Assembly (NCBI GenBank): GCA_947501845.1
Contig: CANMXP010000014.1
Span: forward strand, 1-64,000
Direction of reading: 5' to 3'
Length of the DNA stretch: 64,000 nt
Origin: an uncultured Flavobacteriaceae bacterium
GTDB taxonomy: Bacteria > Bacteroidota > Bacteroidia > Flavobacteriales > Flavobacteriaceae
Below the pieces are notes generated by a model, which saw only the letters and a program-made list of their open reading frames with translations, ran no database searches and was not told where the DNA came from. Position 1 is the stretch's first letter. Every line of letters starts with the position of its first letter. The position numbers and the translations under genes were made by a program. This document shows, piece by piece, positions 42,701 through 50,378 of this stretch.

Positions 42701-45700
42701 TACTTCAAACGGGACATTAGCTTTTACAGTTCAAAATTATGACGCAACTGTTACAGATATAAATTATCAAATTTTAGATGCTCTTTCTTTATTACCAATA
42801 ACACCAGCTATAAATGGTACATTAAGTGGAGCTGCAGGAGGGCCAGTTTCAACAAGCATCACAACATTACCAGCAGGAAGTTATGTGCTACAGGCTACAG
42901 AAGCATCGGGTACACTTTGTTCTGCTAATTATACTTTTCAAATAACCCAGCCTCTTCAACCAGTTAATGCAACTGTAACAGGTAATATCAACGCAAATTG
43001 TAATTCAGGCGCTCAAGTTACTGTAACGACTACGGGAGGAACGGGACCTTACCAATATGCGGCAGGTGCTCCTGGGTTTACACCAGTTCCAACGGATTTT
43101 GGATCAAACAATGTCCTTAATTTGGATTTTGCAACCAGAGCAAATTGGGATATTGTTGTGAGAGATGCAAATGATTGTGAAGTTAGGCTTAATGAAACTA
43201 TAGCAAGAGATGCAGATCCAACAATTAATCCAGTTGCTCAGCAATGTTTTACAGGTACACCTTTTAATATTACCATAACAGGTACTACTTCTACAGCAAT
43301 AGAAACATACAGTATTGGAGGCGCTTACCAGGCCAGTCCAAACTTTACAATTAGTGCATCTGGAACGTATACTTTAAGTATACAGGACGGTAATGGTTGT
43401 ATAGCTTCAACATCTTATGTTGTAGAGCCTCAATTGTTATTAGATGCCAATATGACACAAGATTTAACCTGTACGGTTGATGCTAGTATTACATTAACAC
43501 CAACAGGTGGAGTGGGACCATATACCTATGAAGTTAGTTTTAATAGTGGCGCATATAGTGTGATAGCAGGAACGCCATACACTACATCTGTAGATGGAAC
43601 ATATCAGTTTAGAGTGACAGATTCGCAAACTTGTCAAGCTGAATCTGGTATCATCACAGTAACGCCAGCTATAAATCCAACACTTACAGAAGTACATACG
43701 GATGTAAGCTGTATTGGAGGTGCGGATGGTAGCATTACAGTAACTGCTATTGGAGGTTTGCCACCATACCGATATAGTATAGATAACGGAGGGACATTCC
43801 AGGCGTCTAATGTATTTACGGGATTGAACGTGGCAGGAGGCCCATATAATGTGGTGGTTAGAGATGCCAAGAACTGTGATTCTGCAGCTACGATAGTGGC
43901 TATTACAGAGCCTACAGATGTAACGGGAACACCAGCATTAACACAAGGCTTGACCTGTGGAGCAGGCAATGCGACCCAGTCGGCTATTGTAACGATCACA
44001 CCAGATCCAGGCGCAGGTACGCCCCCTTATACATATAGTTTTGACGGTGGAATAAATTACACCTCAAACAATACGTTTACGACAAATACGGCAGGCATAG
44101 TATCTGCTTTGATAAGAGATAGTAATGGATGTACGAGTTTGCCTATTACGATAAATGTTCCGGCATTGGATCCTCCGACCGACTTGGATTTTGTTTCAAC
44201 CCCAGTAACCTGTTTGGCATTAACAAGTGATGTTACATTAACGGCAACAGACGGCGTGGGACCATTGGCATATGCTATTCTATCCCCAGCCAGTGCCACG
44301 GGCAATGTAACTGGAGCAGCTTCGGGGATATTTACAGGCTTGGCCCCAGACACTTATTTGTTTGAGGTTACAGATGCGAACGGTTGTACATATGAGGAAT
44401 CCTATACGGTCGACCCAGTAATTAACATTACGGTTTCGGGCGTATTGGTTAGCGATGTAAGCTGTAATGGTGGTTCGAATGGGGCCGTAGACTTTACGGT
44501 TGGAGATTTTGCAGGCACGTACAGTTACACGATTAATGGCGGAGCAGCAGTAACAGGCCAATCGGCAGCGACGATCAACTTGACAGGGTTGCCAGCAGGA
44601 AACCAGTTAATTGTTGTGACAGACGAAACGACGGGCTGTACCGATACATTTACGGTACCAGTAGGTGAGCCAACTTTATTGACACTTGCCGAAACCATAA
44701 ACATCAATGCGAATTGTGGTTTTGGAGCCCAGGTAACAGTAGCAGCAAGTAATGGGACACCAGCATATACTTATGCTTTTGTTCAGGATGGTGTTGCACC
44801 GGTACCAGCAGATTATACAAACAGTGCTAGTACGGTTTTAGACCCAGCAACCAATACGAATTGGGATGTTTGGGTACAGGATGCCAATGGATGTACTGCG
44901 CAAATAGATGTGGTTATTGCTACAGATGCACTGCCTACAATAGACCCTGTTGCATTACAATGTTTTACAGGAACACCGTTTAGTATAACTTTATCAGGTA
45001 CGACTTATAATGGTGCAGCAAATTACAGTATAGGTGGTGGATATCAAGCAAGTCCAACGTTTACAATAAATGCAGCTGGAACTTATACGGTGAGTATACA
45101 GGATGATAATGGTTGTACAGCTACAACAACTTATACAGTAGAGCCTCAATTACTATTAACAGCTAATTTAACTAAAGATTTAGATTGTACAGTGACACCA
45201 GACGGAAGTATTGCTCTAACAGCAAGCGGTGGTACAGGTACTTATACAACATATGAAGTTAACTATAACAGTGGAGGATTTGCAGTAATTGCAGGGACAC
45301 CTTACACGGCAACAGCAGACGGGACTTATGAGTTTAGAGTGACAGATTCGCAAGGTTGTATGGCTTTATCTAATATAATTACAGTAAACCCATTAGTAAC
45401 GCCAACACTTACAGAAGTACATACAGATGTAAGCTGTATTGGAGGAGCAGATGGTAGCATTGTAGTGACTGCCTCCAATGGAGTTCCGCCATACCGATAT
45501 AGTATAGATAACGGAGGGACATTCCAGGCGTCTAATGTATTTACGGGATTGAACGTGGCAGGAGGCCCATATAATGTGGTGGTTAGAGATGCCAAGAACT
45601 GTGATTCTGCAGCTACGATAGTGGCTATTACAGAGCCTACAGATGTAACGGGAACACCAGCATTAACACAAGGCTTGACCTGTGGAGCAGGCAATGCGAC

Positions 45701-48700
45701 CCAGTCGGCTATTGTAACGATCACACCAGATCCAGGCGCAGGTACGCCCCCTTATACATATAGTTTTGACGGTGGAATAAATTACACCTCAAACAATACG
45801 TTTACGACAAATACGGCAGGCATAGTATCTGCTTTAATAAGAGATAGTAATGGATGTACGAGTCTGCCTATTACGATAAATGTTCCGGCATTGGATCCTC
45901 CGACCGACTTGGATTTTGTTTCAACCCCAGTAACCTGTTTGGCATTAACAAGTGATGTTACATTAACGGCAACAGACGGCGTGGGACCATTGGCATATGC
46001 TATTCTATCCCCAGCCAGTGCCACGGGCAATGTAACTGGAGCAGCTTCGGGGATATTTACAGGCTTGGCCCCAGACACTTATTTGTTTGAGGTTACAGAT
46101 GCGAACGGTTGTACATATGAGGAATCCTATACGGTCGACCCAGTAATTAACATTACGGTTTCGGGTGTATTGGTTAGCGATGTAAGCTGTAATGGTGGTT
46201 CGAATGGGGCCGTAGACTTTACGGTTGGAGATTTTGCAGGCACGTACAGTTACACGATTAATGGCGGAGCAGCAGTAACAGGCCAATCGGCAGCGACGAT
46301 CAACTTGACAGGGTTGCCAGCAGGAAACCAGTTAATTGTTGTGACAGACGAAACGACGGGCTGTACCGATACATTTACGGTACCAGTAGGTGAGCCAACT
46401 TTATTGACACTTGCCGAAACCATAAACATCAATGCGAATTGTGGTTTTGGAGCCCAGGTAACAGTAGCAGCAAGTAATGGGACACCAGCATATACCTATG
46501 CTTTTGTTCAGGATGGTGTTGCACCGGTACCAGCAGATTATACAAACAGTGCTAGTACGGTTTTAGACCCAGCAACCAATACGAATTGGGATGTTTGGGT
46601 ACAGGATGCCAATGGATGTACTGCGCAAATAGATGTGGTTATTGCTACAGACCCCTTACCAACAATAACAGTTCCAGCTATGACCACGTGTGTAGCAGGA
46701 GCAGATCCATTTACTTTTACGGCAACAGGTAGTTCAGGGGTAGGACCTTTAGAATATTCAATAGGAACTGGTTTCCAATCTAGCGGTACATTTACGGTTT
46801 CTGCAGCAGGAACTTATACAGTAACAGTAAGAGATGCTAATGGTTGTACAGCAATTAGTACTCCTATAACTGTTTATGAGCCTTTAGATTTAACACCAGC
46901 AATAACAGCTTTACCTAGTTGTTCTGATGATGATGGAGTAATCACGGTAACGCCTTCTGGAGGGTCTGGAACGTATACTTATACTATAAGTCCAAACCCA
47001 GTATCAATAAGTTTTGCAGGTAATGTATTTTCTGGAGTACCTTCGGGGACTTATACTATTGAAATAACAGACACTGTAACAACGTGTACAAACGATGTTT
47101 CGGTTACGTTATCGGCTGCAACACCAGTAACGTTTACTACAGATGTAGTTAATGTGAGTTGTAATGGAGGTAATGATGGTTCAATTACAGTAAACTTACC
47201 TGCAAGTAACGATAATCCAGTTTATACATATGAGATAACGGCTCCTATTGTAGTAGCCCCACAAACTTCAAATATTTTTACAGGATTGGTAGCTGGAAAC
47301 TATACAGTAAGAGTAACTTCTGGTAGAGGATGTTTTGATACAGCTGTTGTGCCTGTTACTGAACCAGCACTTTTAACAGTGTCTGGATTAGCAACGCCTT
47401 ATACATGTGCTCCAGATAATACTGTAAATGCGTCTATATTGACTATTAATGAAGTCGGAGGAACGGCTCCATATACATACAGTATAGATGGTACAAACTA
47501 CTTTACAGCTAATACGTTTGATATCATTGATACAGGTAGTGCACAAACTATTAACATATTTGTAAGAGATGATAATGGATGTGTAGCTACTAATACGATT
47601 GCTATAGCACCACTACCCGCATTAACAGCAGCTACTGTAGCTATAGTAACACCTATTGATTGTAATGGGACAGGTTCTGTAGCTATAACAGTTACTGGAG
47701 GTTCAGGTAACTTTAGTTACCAACTGTTGCCAAGTGGTACGCCTCAAGCTTCTAATATATTTAACATAACAGACCCTGGAAATTATTTCTTCCAAGTGAA
47801 TGATTTAACTACGGGTTGTACGATACCAGCACAATTTTCTGTAGCGCCTTTTGATACGATTGATGCCGTGATAACGGCTACAACGGCAGTGACTTGTTTT
47901 ACTGATACAAATGGTGCATTTGAAATTAATGTAACAGGTTATACAGGACCTTATAATTACGATATACTAGATAGTACAGGGGCTTCTGTGAGAGGTCTTA
48001 CCGCTGCTAATACATCAACAAACCCTGAAGTTGTAATGGGATTAACTGGAGGTAATTACACTGTAGTTGTAACCGAAACGGCAAGTCCGTTCTGTACAAC
48101 AACATCCAATGTAGTTACTATAGATTCTCCTGCAACACCATTAGTTGTGGTGGCAACAGAAACATTTAATGTAACCTGTGATAATGATAAAGGTGTTATT
48201 TCTGCTGTTGCTAGTGGAGGTAGACTACCTTATGAGTATGAGTTAACAGGAGCAGCAACGGTTGCATATTCTTCAAATGGAACATTTAGAGATTTAGCAG
48301 CTGGTTCTTATACAGTAAATGTTAGGGATGCTGGTGGTTGTATCGCTTCCGATCCAATTACGTTAACCATTCCAACGCCAATTGATGCAACTGTAACACC
48401 AAGTACTAATTTATTAGCGTGTTTTGGTGATACTAATGCAACCATAACGGTAAGTTTGGTTACTGGCGGACAAGGAAGTAATTATACTTATACACTAAAT
48501 ATGGTGTCCCCAACAGCAACATCATCTGGACCACAAACATCGCCTATTTTTACAGATTTAGGAGCTGGTACTTATAATGTTACTGTAACCGATGGGTATA
48601 ACTGTGTGTTTAATTCGCCTAATGTTGTTATAAATGAGCCAACGCAAATAGAAACAACTTTAGCTGTAGCGACCACACAAACATGTTTAACAAGTAGCGA

Positions 48701-50378
48701 ATTAACATTAAGTGCTACAGGTGGAACAGGACCATACACATATAGTGATACAGTTAATTTTGTAACGACTTTAGGATCGTTTACATCATCAGTAACTTTC
48801 CCTGTTGGTGCTGGAACTCATGTTTATTATGTAAGAGATGCCAATGGTTGTAGCTCAAATGTTTCTAATGAAATTAGAATTGATCCGCTTCCAACATTAG
48901 TCGTTAATTTAGATTCTGTAAACCCTACAATTAATTGTGCAGGCGATAATACAGGAACCATTACTGCAACGGCCCAAGGAGGTTTAGGCAATTATGTGTA
49001 TACCTTGCAGGATGGTTCTGGTACTAATATCACACCAGTGACACAAGATAGTCCAGGGGTATTCACCAATCTGGTGGCAGGAACTTATCAGGTAAGAGTT
49101 GATAGTGGCGATTGTTTAGAAACTTCAGCGCTTATTACCATTACAGAGCCGTCAGCTCCATTGGAAGCGATTTTTGTACCAAGTGCTGTAACATGTCCAG
49201 GTAGTAATGATGGTACTTTACAAATTAATGCTACAGGAGGTACTGGGGTAATTAGATATGCTATTTCTCCTAGATTAGATCAGTTCTTTGAAACGTCTAC
49301 ATTTGAGGATTTAGCCCCAGGGACTTATCAAGCCATTGCACAGGACGAATTAGGTTGTTTTGTATTTGAAAGTTTCACTATTGGAGCTCCAACTCCAGTT
49401 ATAGTAACTGTAGTTCCTAATTCATTAATTCCTGAGATTTGCGAAGGTGATATGGATGGCGAGTTTAGTATTGATATTACAGGAGGTAATTTACCATATA
49501 GTGTTGCCTTAGATGATATAAATGGTGTTTATACAACAGGAACAGCTACGCAAACACAATTTGATTTTCCAGGTTTAGCTGGAGGTGATCATATCGTCTT
49601 TGTTAGAGATGCTTTAGGTTGTGAATCTGAATGGAATATAGACTTCCCAGAATCGGTAAGAATTAACCCAGAAGTTAATATTGATTACGGTTGTACGGGT
49701 AATTTATCAACCAATACTGTTACGGTAACGGTAGATGATAGTATAACAGATCCAACAGATATAGATTATTCGTTAGATGGCGGTCCATATCAAGCCAGCA
49801 ATGTGTTTGTAAATGTGCCACCAGGATTAGATCATTATATAGATGCAAGACATACCAACGGTTGTATTCAAAGAACAGAAACTTTCGATATTTCTCAATT
49901 TGATCCGTTAATGCTTGTTCTGGAAGATGGTGAATTAAATGAAATCGTTGCTGTTACTAGTGGAGGTGCTGCACCATTTGAGTATACACTTAATGACGAA
50001 TCTTATGGTAGTGAGAATAGGTTTCTTATTTATGCCTCTGGTGATTACACAGTTACTGTTACCGATAGTAATGGTTGTATAGCTACGGCTACTAGATATT
50101 TTGAATATGTTGATGTATGTATTTCTAATTATTTCACCCCTAATGGAGATGGGGATCTTGATGAATGGGGACCAGGTTGTACATCACAATATAAGGATCT
50201 TACTTTCGATATTTTCGATAGATATGGCCGTGCCATAGCAACATTACGAGTAGGAGATACGTGGGATGGTAAATATAATGGTGCAGAGCTTCCAACTGGA
50301 GATTATTGGTATGTATTAAAACTCAATGATCCAAAGGATGATCGCGAATTTGTTGGGCATTTCACACTTTATAGATAA
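33792..50378 (+). CDS. Giant SprB-like T9SS adhesin, 5528 residues
   Basis: A signal peptide (to LFAQ) is followed by a ~340-residue N-terminal domain (VHAGLYWSAVDNG, FAFAVDIIAPN), a DUF11-like repeat (TKTVEDTSGNNVGGG; LGDELNYIIAFQNTG), and Ig-like modules. Dozens of SprB-type repeats follow, each ~75-80 residues with patterns such as GGTAPYTYSIDG, LTPGTYTIxVRDxxGC and TDxNGCT. The C-terminus is a type B sorting domain (FTPNGDGDLDEWGPGC... GHFTLYR). In SprB of Flavobacterium this architecture forms mobile surface filaments for gliding. Two pairs of long near-identical repeats lie inside. It is followed with 1-bp overlap by an SprF-like gene and preceded by the PorP-SPOR fusion. The start ATG has the only plausible signal peptide. 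Confidence 0.9.
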   Translation: MKKPTILKNGLIVLLILFSIQLFAQNQVPFTPRFNQDLKGDIILIGNNILGPDNNDFNNGSTYNHTVDMRYIDIDSDATTFSSSSADLEIPINPNIPPAANDCYEIVHAGLYWSAVDNGSEAINTVKLRGPTGGYNDIVADDIIFDAGGTSVDSGESFPYACYADVTNIIRALGTDQGTYTVANVSSREGRTELDGNNTGNSAGWSLFIVYQNPSLPGKSVTSFDGFSVITRSTPGLDVPVSGFRTVPAPAPVRANFAFAALEGDEPITGDRLIINGTRLSDTNRGENNFFNSSVTGPPARQPNSSNTLGFDTGVLAVPNPSNGVIGNDDTSATVRLETGRDTYFPYFFAFAVDIIAPNMVLTKTVEDTSGNNVGGGLVNLGDELNYIIAFQNTGNDDATGLTIRDVLPNNIIFDYPADMGLLPPGVTVQSYDPVTRELIFAVDDSVVEENDPILEIRFKVTVVRECSLLNDACDNIVNNQAFSTYRGTLNPLFVISDDPSFSTNTGCLLIPGATNFITDINCTFEEDVILCGDNVVLTAGDNYDTYSWSTSPTGTPVIGTTQSITVTTPGTYYVRNTATAPCQSIDQIFNVITYGAGVTNPLIPFADQVVECPNDGKDLPNIFMCGATDTRFIDTNITDANSIIWERLDETSCPAVGNIDCANEDATCTWNQVQTGPDYLVDTAGQYRLTLNYTGGCVNRFYFNVYQNVLVPTAIPNDIICTTPGQIVVNDVPSGYEYSIDGTNYQASNTFSITTPGVYTVYVRQVGVTPNPCIFTVPNIQIRERDFTVTTDITQPLCHDGQGSVLVAANDVRPQYYYSIYNGATLINSVGPIIAGDYTFNNLNPGTYTINVSTDDGCTYSGDIDIVNPPELTATAALTTPLTCEDGEITVYPVGGTAPYFYFVNSTTVFQTLPQIPVTAAGTFNIRVVDSNNCFVDTSITVDAILPPEFNITKTDILCASSGNVGEININVTNPNGNTLRYSIDNGTTYVNSPVFTGLAAGDYEVIVEYTSGTTLPCFTASQTISIIELSPITGTATLTTPYTCASDGVITVSGVSGGTAPYTYSIDGVTFQSGTTFGPLINGTYTVTIMDANNCTFVAAPITLDPLDPPTDLTFTDKSFDCSDNTSSFNVNLPSWGGGLPPIRFQIIAVPAHITVGSPLYNYLTQINSDGQYSGVPEGVYTFQVTDRNGCTYQEDYILEPEPPIGVTGTLLNNVTCFNSSTGAFEFDVLGTFTGGNNVYDYDIVGPVNSSDTRQTAPTITLNNMPVGTYTITVTERSTGCTDTASVTVTGPPTGLAIATTVSPITCNVDGSVVINATGGWGGNTYTLTQPDTTVLGPQGSNTFANLTQAGTYTVTVTDTNGCTDTDTFTLSSPTAPSAVIDATSDLCYDVTNAATLVVTASGGQTPYEYNINGGSFGPSNTFANLTPGTYTIIVRDAYGCTVTLPAQTIAPQLTVSTVLTKDLDCTASPDALITGTIAGGLAPYTYEVSLNGGAYSPLGATGTPFTYLTATAGDYRFRITDSQGCQAESNVITINPISNPTATETLVNATCNGAADGSVQIVPSGGEGPYSYSFNGSAFTATSSYTGLSAGTYAYQVRDNKECIFDGSVTITEPAALAATASATPFSCSAANTSQPSTVTVTTTAGTGTAPYQYSFNGSGYSATNTFDVNDNGTDQTITYSVRDAQGCIFNGSVVITALNPPTVDSITGTPVTCNDVTSTVTLTAAAGTGVGTLTYEITAPVASATSNATGIFAGLAPGTYTFRITDADGCYDEGTYTVDPVINVVVTGALINDVSCNGGSDGAVDFTVSSFAGTYSYTINGGAAVTGQSATTINLTGLAAGDQVIVVTDETTGCTDTFTVTVTEPANGLTFSTTSTNVFCSNDESQITVSASGGTPNYTYAAVVTTTPAPGAGAYGSSNIVTVDTNSGADLVWDVYVRDANGCITMNTVTITNDALPTINPVAQQCYVGSTLNIVLSGTTHNGSATYSIGSGYQASPNFTINAPGTYTISIQDDNGCIASTTYVVEPQLTVSTVLTKDLDCTASPDALITGTIAGGLAPYTYEVSLNGGAYSPLGATGTPFTYLTATAGDYRFRITDSQGCQAESNVITINPISNPTATETLVNATCNGAADGSVQIVPSGGEGPYSYSFNGSAFTATSSYTGLSAGTYAYQVRDNKECIFDGSVTITEPAALAATASATPFSCSAANTSQPSTVTVTTTAGTGTAPYQYSFNGSGYSATNTFDVNDNGTDQTITYSVRDAQGCIFNGSVVITALNPPTVDSITGTPVTCNDVTSTVTLTAAAGTGVGTLTYEITAPVASATSNATGIFAGLAPGTYTFRITDADGCYDEGTYTVDPVINVVVTGALINDVSCNGGSDGAVDFTVSSFAGTYSYTINGGAAVTGQSATTINLTGLAAGDQVIVVTDETTGCTDTFTVTVTEPANGLTFSTTSTNVFCSNDESQITVSASGGTPNYTYAAVVTTTPAPGAGAYGASNIVTVDTNSGADLVWDVYVRDANGCITMNTVTIVGDPLPTVTTPAIPSNQCTVTSAFTFTVTGTGIAPLEYSINGGASYQTSSTFTVNTPGTYTVTVRDGNGCTATSATTTEVFAPLTAGVTLTKDITCSVPTDASMDITVSGGNGPFTYRVNTNGGGYSGGPIAFAGATFTYTTATAGTHQFEITDANGCTVETNVITTNAIVPVTVTEASVNPTCNGFSDGSITLTGLTGEAPFTYSLDGGATFVSSNVFGGLTAGDYDYVVRDSKGCDATGTITLNDPALIDVTLVATPIVCNVNTLGSFTATINSGGVAPFTYRLYDTSFNQLATSGTTAVTSFNFPGLTFGDYYITIVDANGCEYNSGVQRIQTPPILTLNGFVDSNSCATGVDYTVTTTGGIAPYTFSIFGQPGTVSPPQASPTYTFLGLLHNTTYFLQVQDVNNCISILEILTPNAPSTIEITGTTSTDVTCNGTSNGTLAFTVQNYDATVTDINYQILDALSLLPITPAINGTLSGAAGGPVSTSITTLPAGSYVLQATEASGTLCSANYTFQITQPLQPVNATVTGNINANCNSGAQVTVTTTGGTGPYQYAAGAPGFTPVPTDFGSNNVLNLDFATRANWDIVVRDANDCEVRLNETIARDADPTINPVAQQCFTGTPFNITITGTTSTAIETYSIGGAYQASPNFTISASGTYTLSIQDGNGCIASTSYVVEPQLLLDANMTQDLTCTVDASITLTPTGGVGPYTYEVSFNSGAYSVIAGTPYTTSVDGTYQFRVTDSQTCQAESGIITVTPAINPTLTEVHTDVSCIGGADGSITVTAIGGLPPYRYSIDNGGTFQASNVFTGLNVAGGPYNVVVRDAKNCDSAATIVAITEPTDVTGTPALTQGLTCGAGNATQSAIVTITPDPGAGTPPYTYSFDGGINYTSNNTFTTNTAGIVSALIRDSNGCTSLPITINVPALDPPTDLDFVSTPVTCLALTSDVTLTATDGVGPLAYAILSPASATGNVTGAASGIFTGLAPDTYLFEVTDANGCTYEESYTVDPVINITVSGVLVSDVSCNGGSNGAVDFTVGDFAGTYSYTINGGAAVTGQSAATINLTGLPAGNQLIVVTDETTGCTDTFTVPVGEPTLLTLAETININANCGFGAQVTVAASNGTPAYTYAFVQDGVAPVPADYTNSASTVLDPATNTNWDVWVQDANGCTAQIDVVIATDALPTIDPVALQCFTGTPFSITLSGTTYNGAANYSIGGGYQASPTFTINAAGTYTVSIQDDNGCTATTTYTVEPQLLLTANLTKDLDCTVTPDGSIALTASGGTGTYTTYEVNYNSGGFAVIAGTPYTATADGTYEFRVTDSQGCMALSNIITVNPLVTPTLTEVHTDVSCIGGADGSIVVTASNGVPPYRYSIDNGGTFQASNVFTGLNVAGGPYNVVVRDAKNCDSAATIVAITEPTDVTGTPALTQGLTCGAGNATQSAIVTITPDPGAGTPPYTYSFDGGINYTSNNTFTTNTAGIVSALIRDSNGCTSLPITINVPALDPPTDLDFVSTPVTCLALTSDVTLTATDGVGPLAYAILSPASATGNVTGAASGIFTGLAPDTYLFEVTDANGCTYEESYTVDPVINITVSGVLVSDVSCNGGSNGAVDFTVGDFAGTYSYTINGGAAVTGQSAATINLTGLPAGNQLIVVTDETTGCTDTFTVPVGEPTLLTLAETININANCGFGAQVTVAASNGTPAYTYAFVQDGVAPVPADYTNSASTVLDPATNTNWDVWVQDANGCTAQIDVVIATDPLPTITVPAMTTCVAGADPFTFTATGSSGVGPLEYSIGTGFQSSGTFTVSAAGTYTVTVRDANGCTAISTPITVYEPLDLTPAITALPSCSDDDGVITVTPSGGSGTYTYTISPNPVSISFAGNVFSGVPSGTYTIEITDTVTTCTNDVSVTLSAATPVTFTTDVVNVSCNGGNDGSITVNLPASNDNPVYTYEITAPIVVAPQTSNIFTGLVAGNYTVRVTSGRGCFDTAVVPVTEPALLTVSGLATPYTCAPDNTVNASILTINEVGGTAPYTYSIDGTNYFTANTFDIIDTGSAQTINIFVRDDNGCVATNTIAIAPLPALTAATVAIVTPIDCNGTGSVAITVTGGSGNFSYQLLPSGTPQASNIFNITDPGNYFFQVNDLTTGCTIPAQFSVAPFDTIDAVITATTAVTCFTDTNGAFEINVTGYTGPYNYDILDSTGASVRGLTAANTSTNPEVVMGLTGGNYTVVVTETASPFCTTTSNVVTIDSPATPLVVVATETFNVTCDNDKGVISAVASGGRLPYEYELTGAATVAYSSNGTFRDLAAGSYTVNVRDAGGCIASDPITLTIPTPIDATVTPSTNLLACFGDTNATITVSLVTGGQGSNYTYTLNMVSPTATSSGPQTSPIFTDLGAGTYNVTVTDGYNCVFNSPNVVINEPTQIETTLAVATTQTCLTSSELTLSATGGTGPYTYSDTVNFVTTLGSFTSSVTFPVGAGTHVYYVRDANGCSSNVSNEIRIDPLPTLVVNLDSVNPTINCAGDNTGTITATAQGGLGNYVYTLQDGSGTNITPVTQDSPGVFTNLVAGTYQVRVDSGDCLETSALITITEPSAPLEAIFVPSAVTCPGSNDGTLQINATGGTGVIRYAISPRLDQFFETSTFEDLAPGTYQAIAQDELGCFVFESFTIGAPTPVIVTVVPNSLIPEICEGDMDGEFSIDITGGNLPYSVALDDINGVYTTGTATQTQFDFPGLAGGDHIVFVRDALGCESEWNIDFPESVRINPEVNIDYGCTGNLSTNTVTVTVDDSITDPTDIDYSLDGGPYQASNVFVNVPPGLDHYIDARHTNGCIQRTETFDISQFDPLMLVLEDGELNEIVAVTSGGAAPFEYTLNDESYGSENRFLIYASGDYTVTVTDSNGCIATATRYFEYVDVCISNYFTPNGDGDLDEWGPGCTSQYKDLTFDIFDRYGRAIATLRVGDTWDGKYNGAELPTGDYWYVLKLNDPKDDREFVGHFTLYR
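38150..39649 (+). repeat. Long direct repeat A, copy 1 (1500 bp, in the adhesin gene)
   Basis: Matches 39881-41380 at an offset of 1731 bp (577 codons) with only a few differences seen (e.g. GGGTCT/GGAGCT near 39549, one Ser to Ala change). It encodes several SprB-type modules beginning LTVSTVLTKDLDC. The block is visibly richer in ACGG/GGC-type codons than its flanks. Confidence 0.9.
39881..41380 (+). repeat. Long direct repeat A, copy 2 (1500 bp)
   Basis: Second copy of repeat A. Differences from copy 1 are few and mostly synonymous (GACCTG/GATCTT, TGT/TGC). The 231 bp between the copies is an unrelated, AT-richer SprB module. Confidence 0.9.
43764..44926 (+). repeat. Long direct repeat B, copy 1 (about 1160 bp)
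   Basis: Matches 45489-46651 at an offset of 1725 bp (575 codons). It begins at CCATACCGATATAG and ends at GTTATTGCTACAGA. Only scattered differences were seen, all synonymous where checked (e.g. TTG/TTA, GGC/GGT). The similarity extends ~90 bp upstream in a more diverged form (from 43677 and 45402). Confidence 0.9.
45489..46651 (+). repeat. Long direct repeat B, copy 2 (about 1160 bp)
   Basis: Second copy of repeat B. Its modules (GGAAVTGQSAATINLTGLP) are also related, at lower identity, to those in repeat A, pointing to an older ~575-residue super-repeat behind both pairs. Confidence 0.9.

Noticed and set aside
34424-46432. Many minus-strand ORFs of 60-130 codons inside the adhesin gene
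   Set aside because: They mirror repeated adhesin modules (the same ORF recurs in each repeat copy) and show no protein-like pattern of their own.
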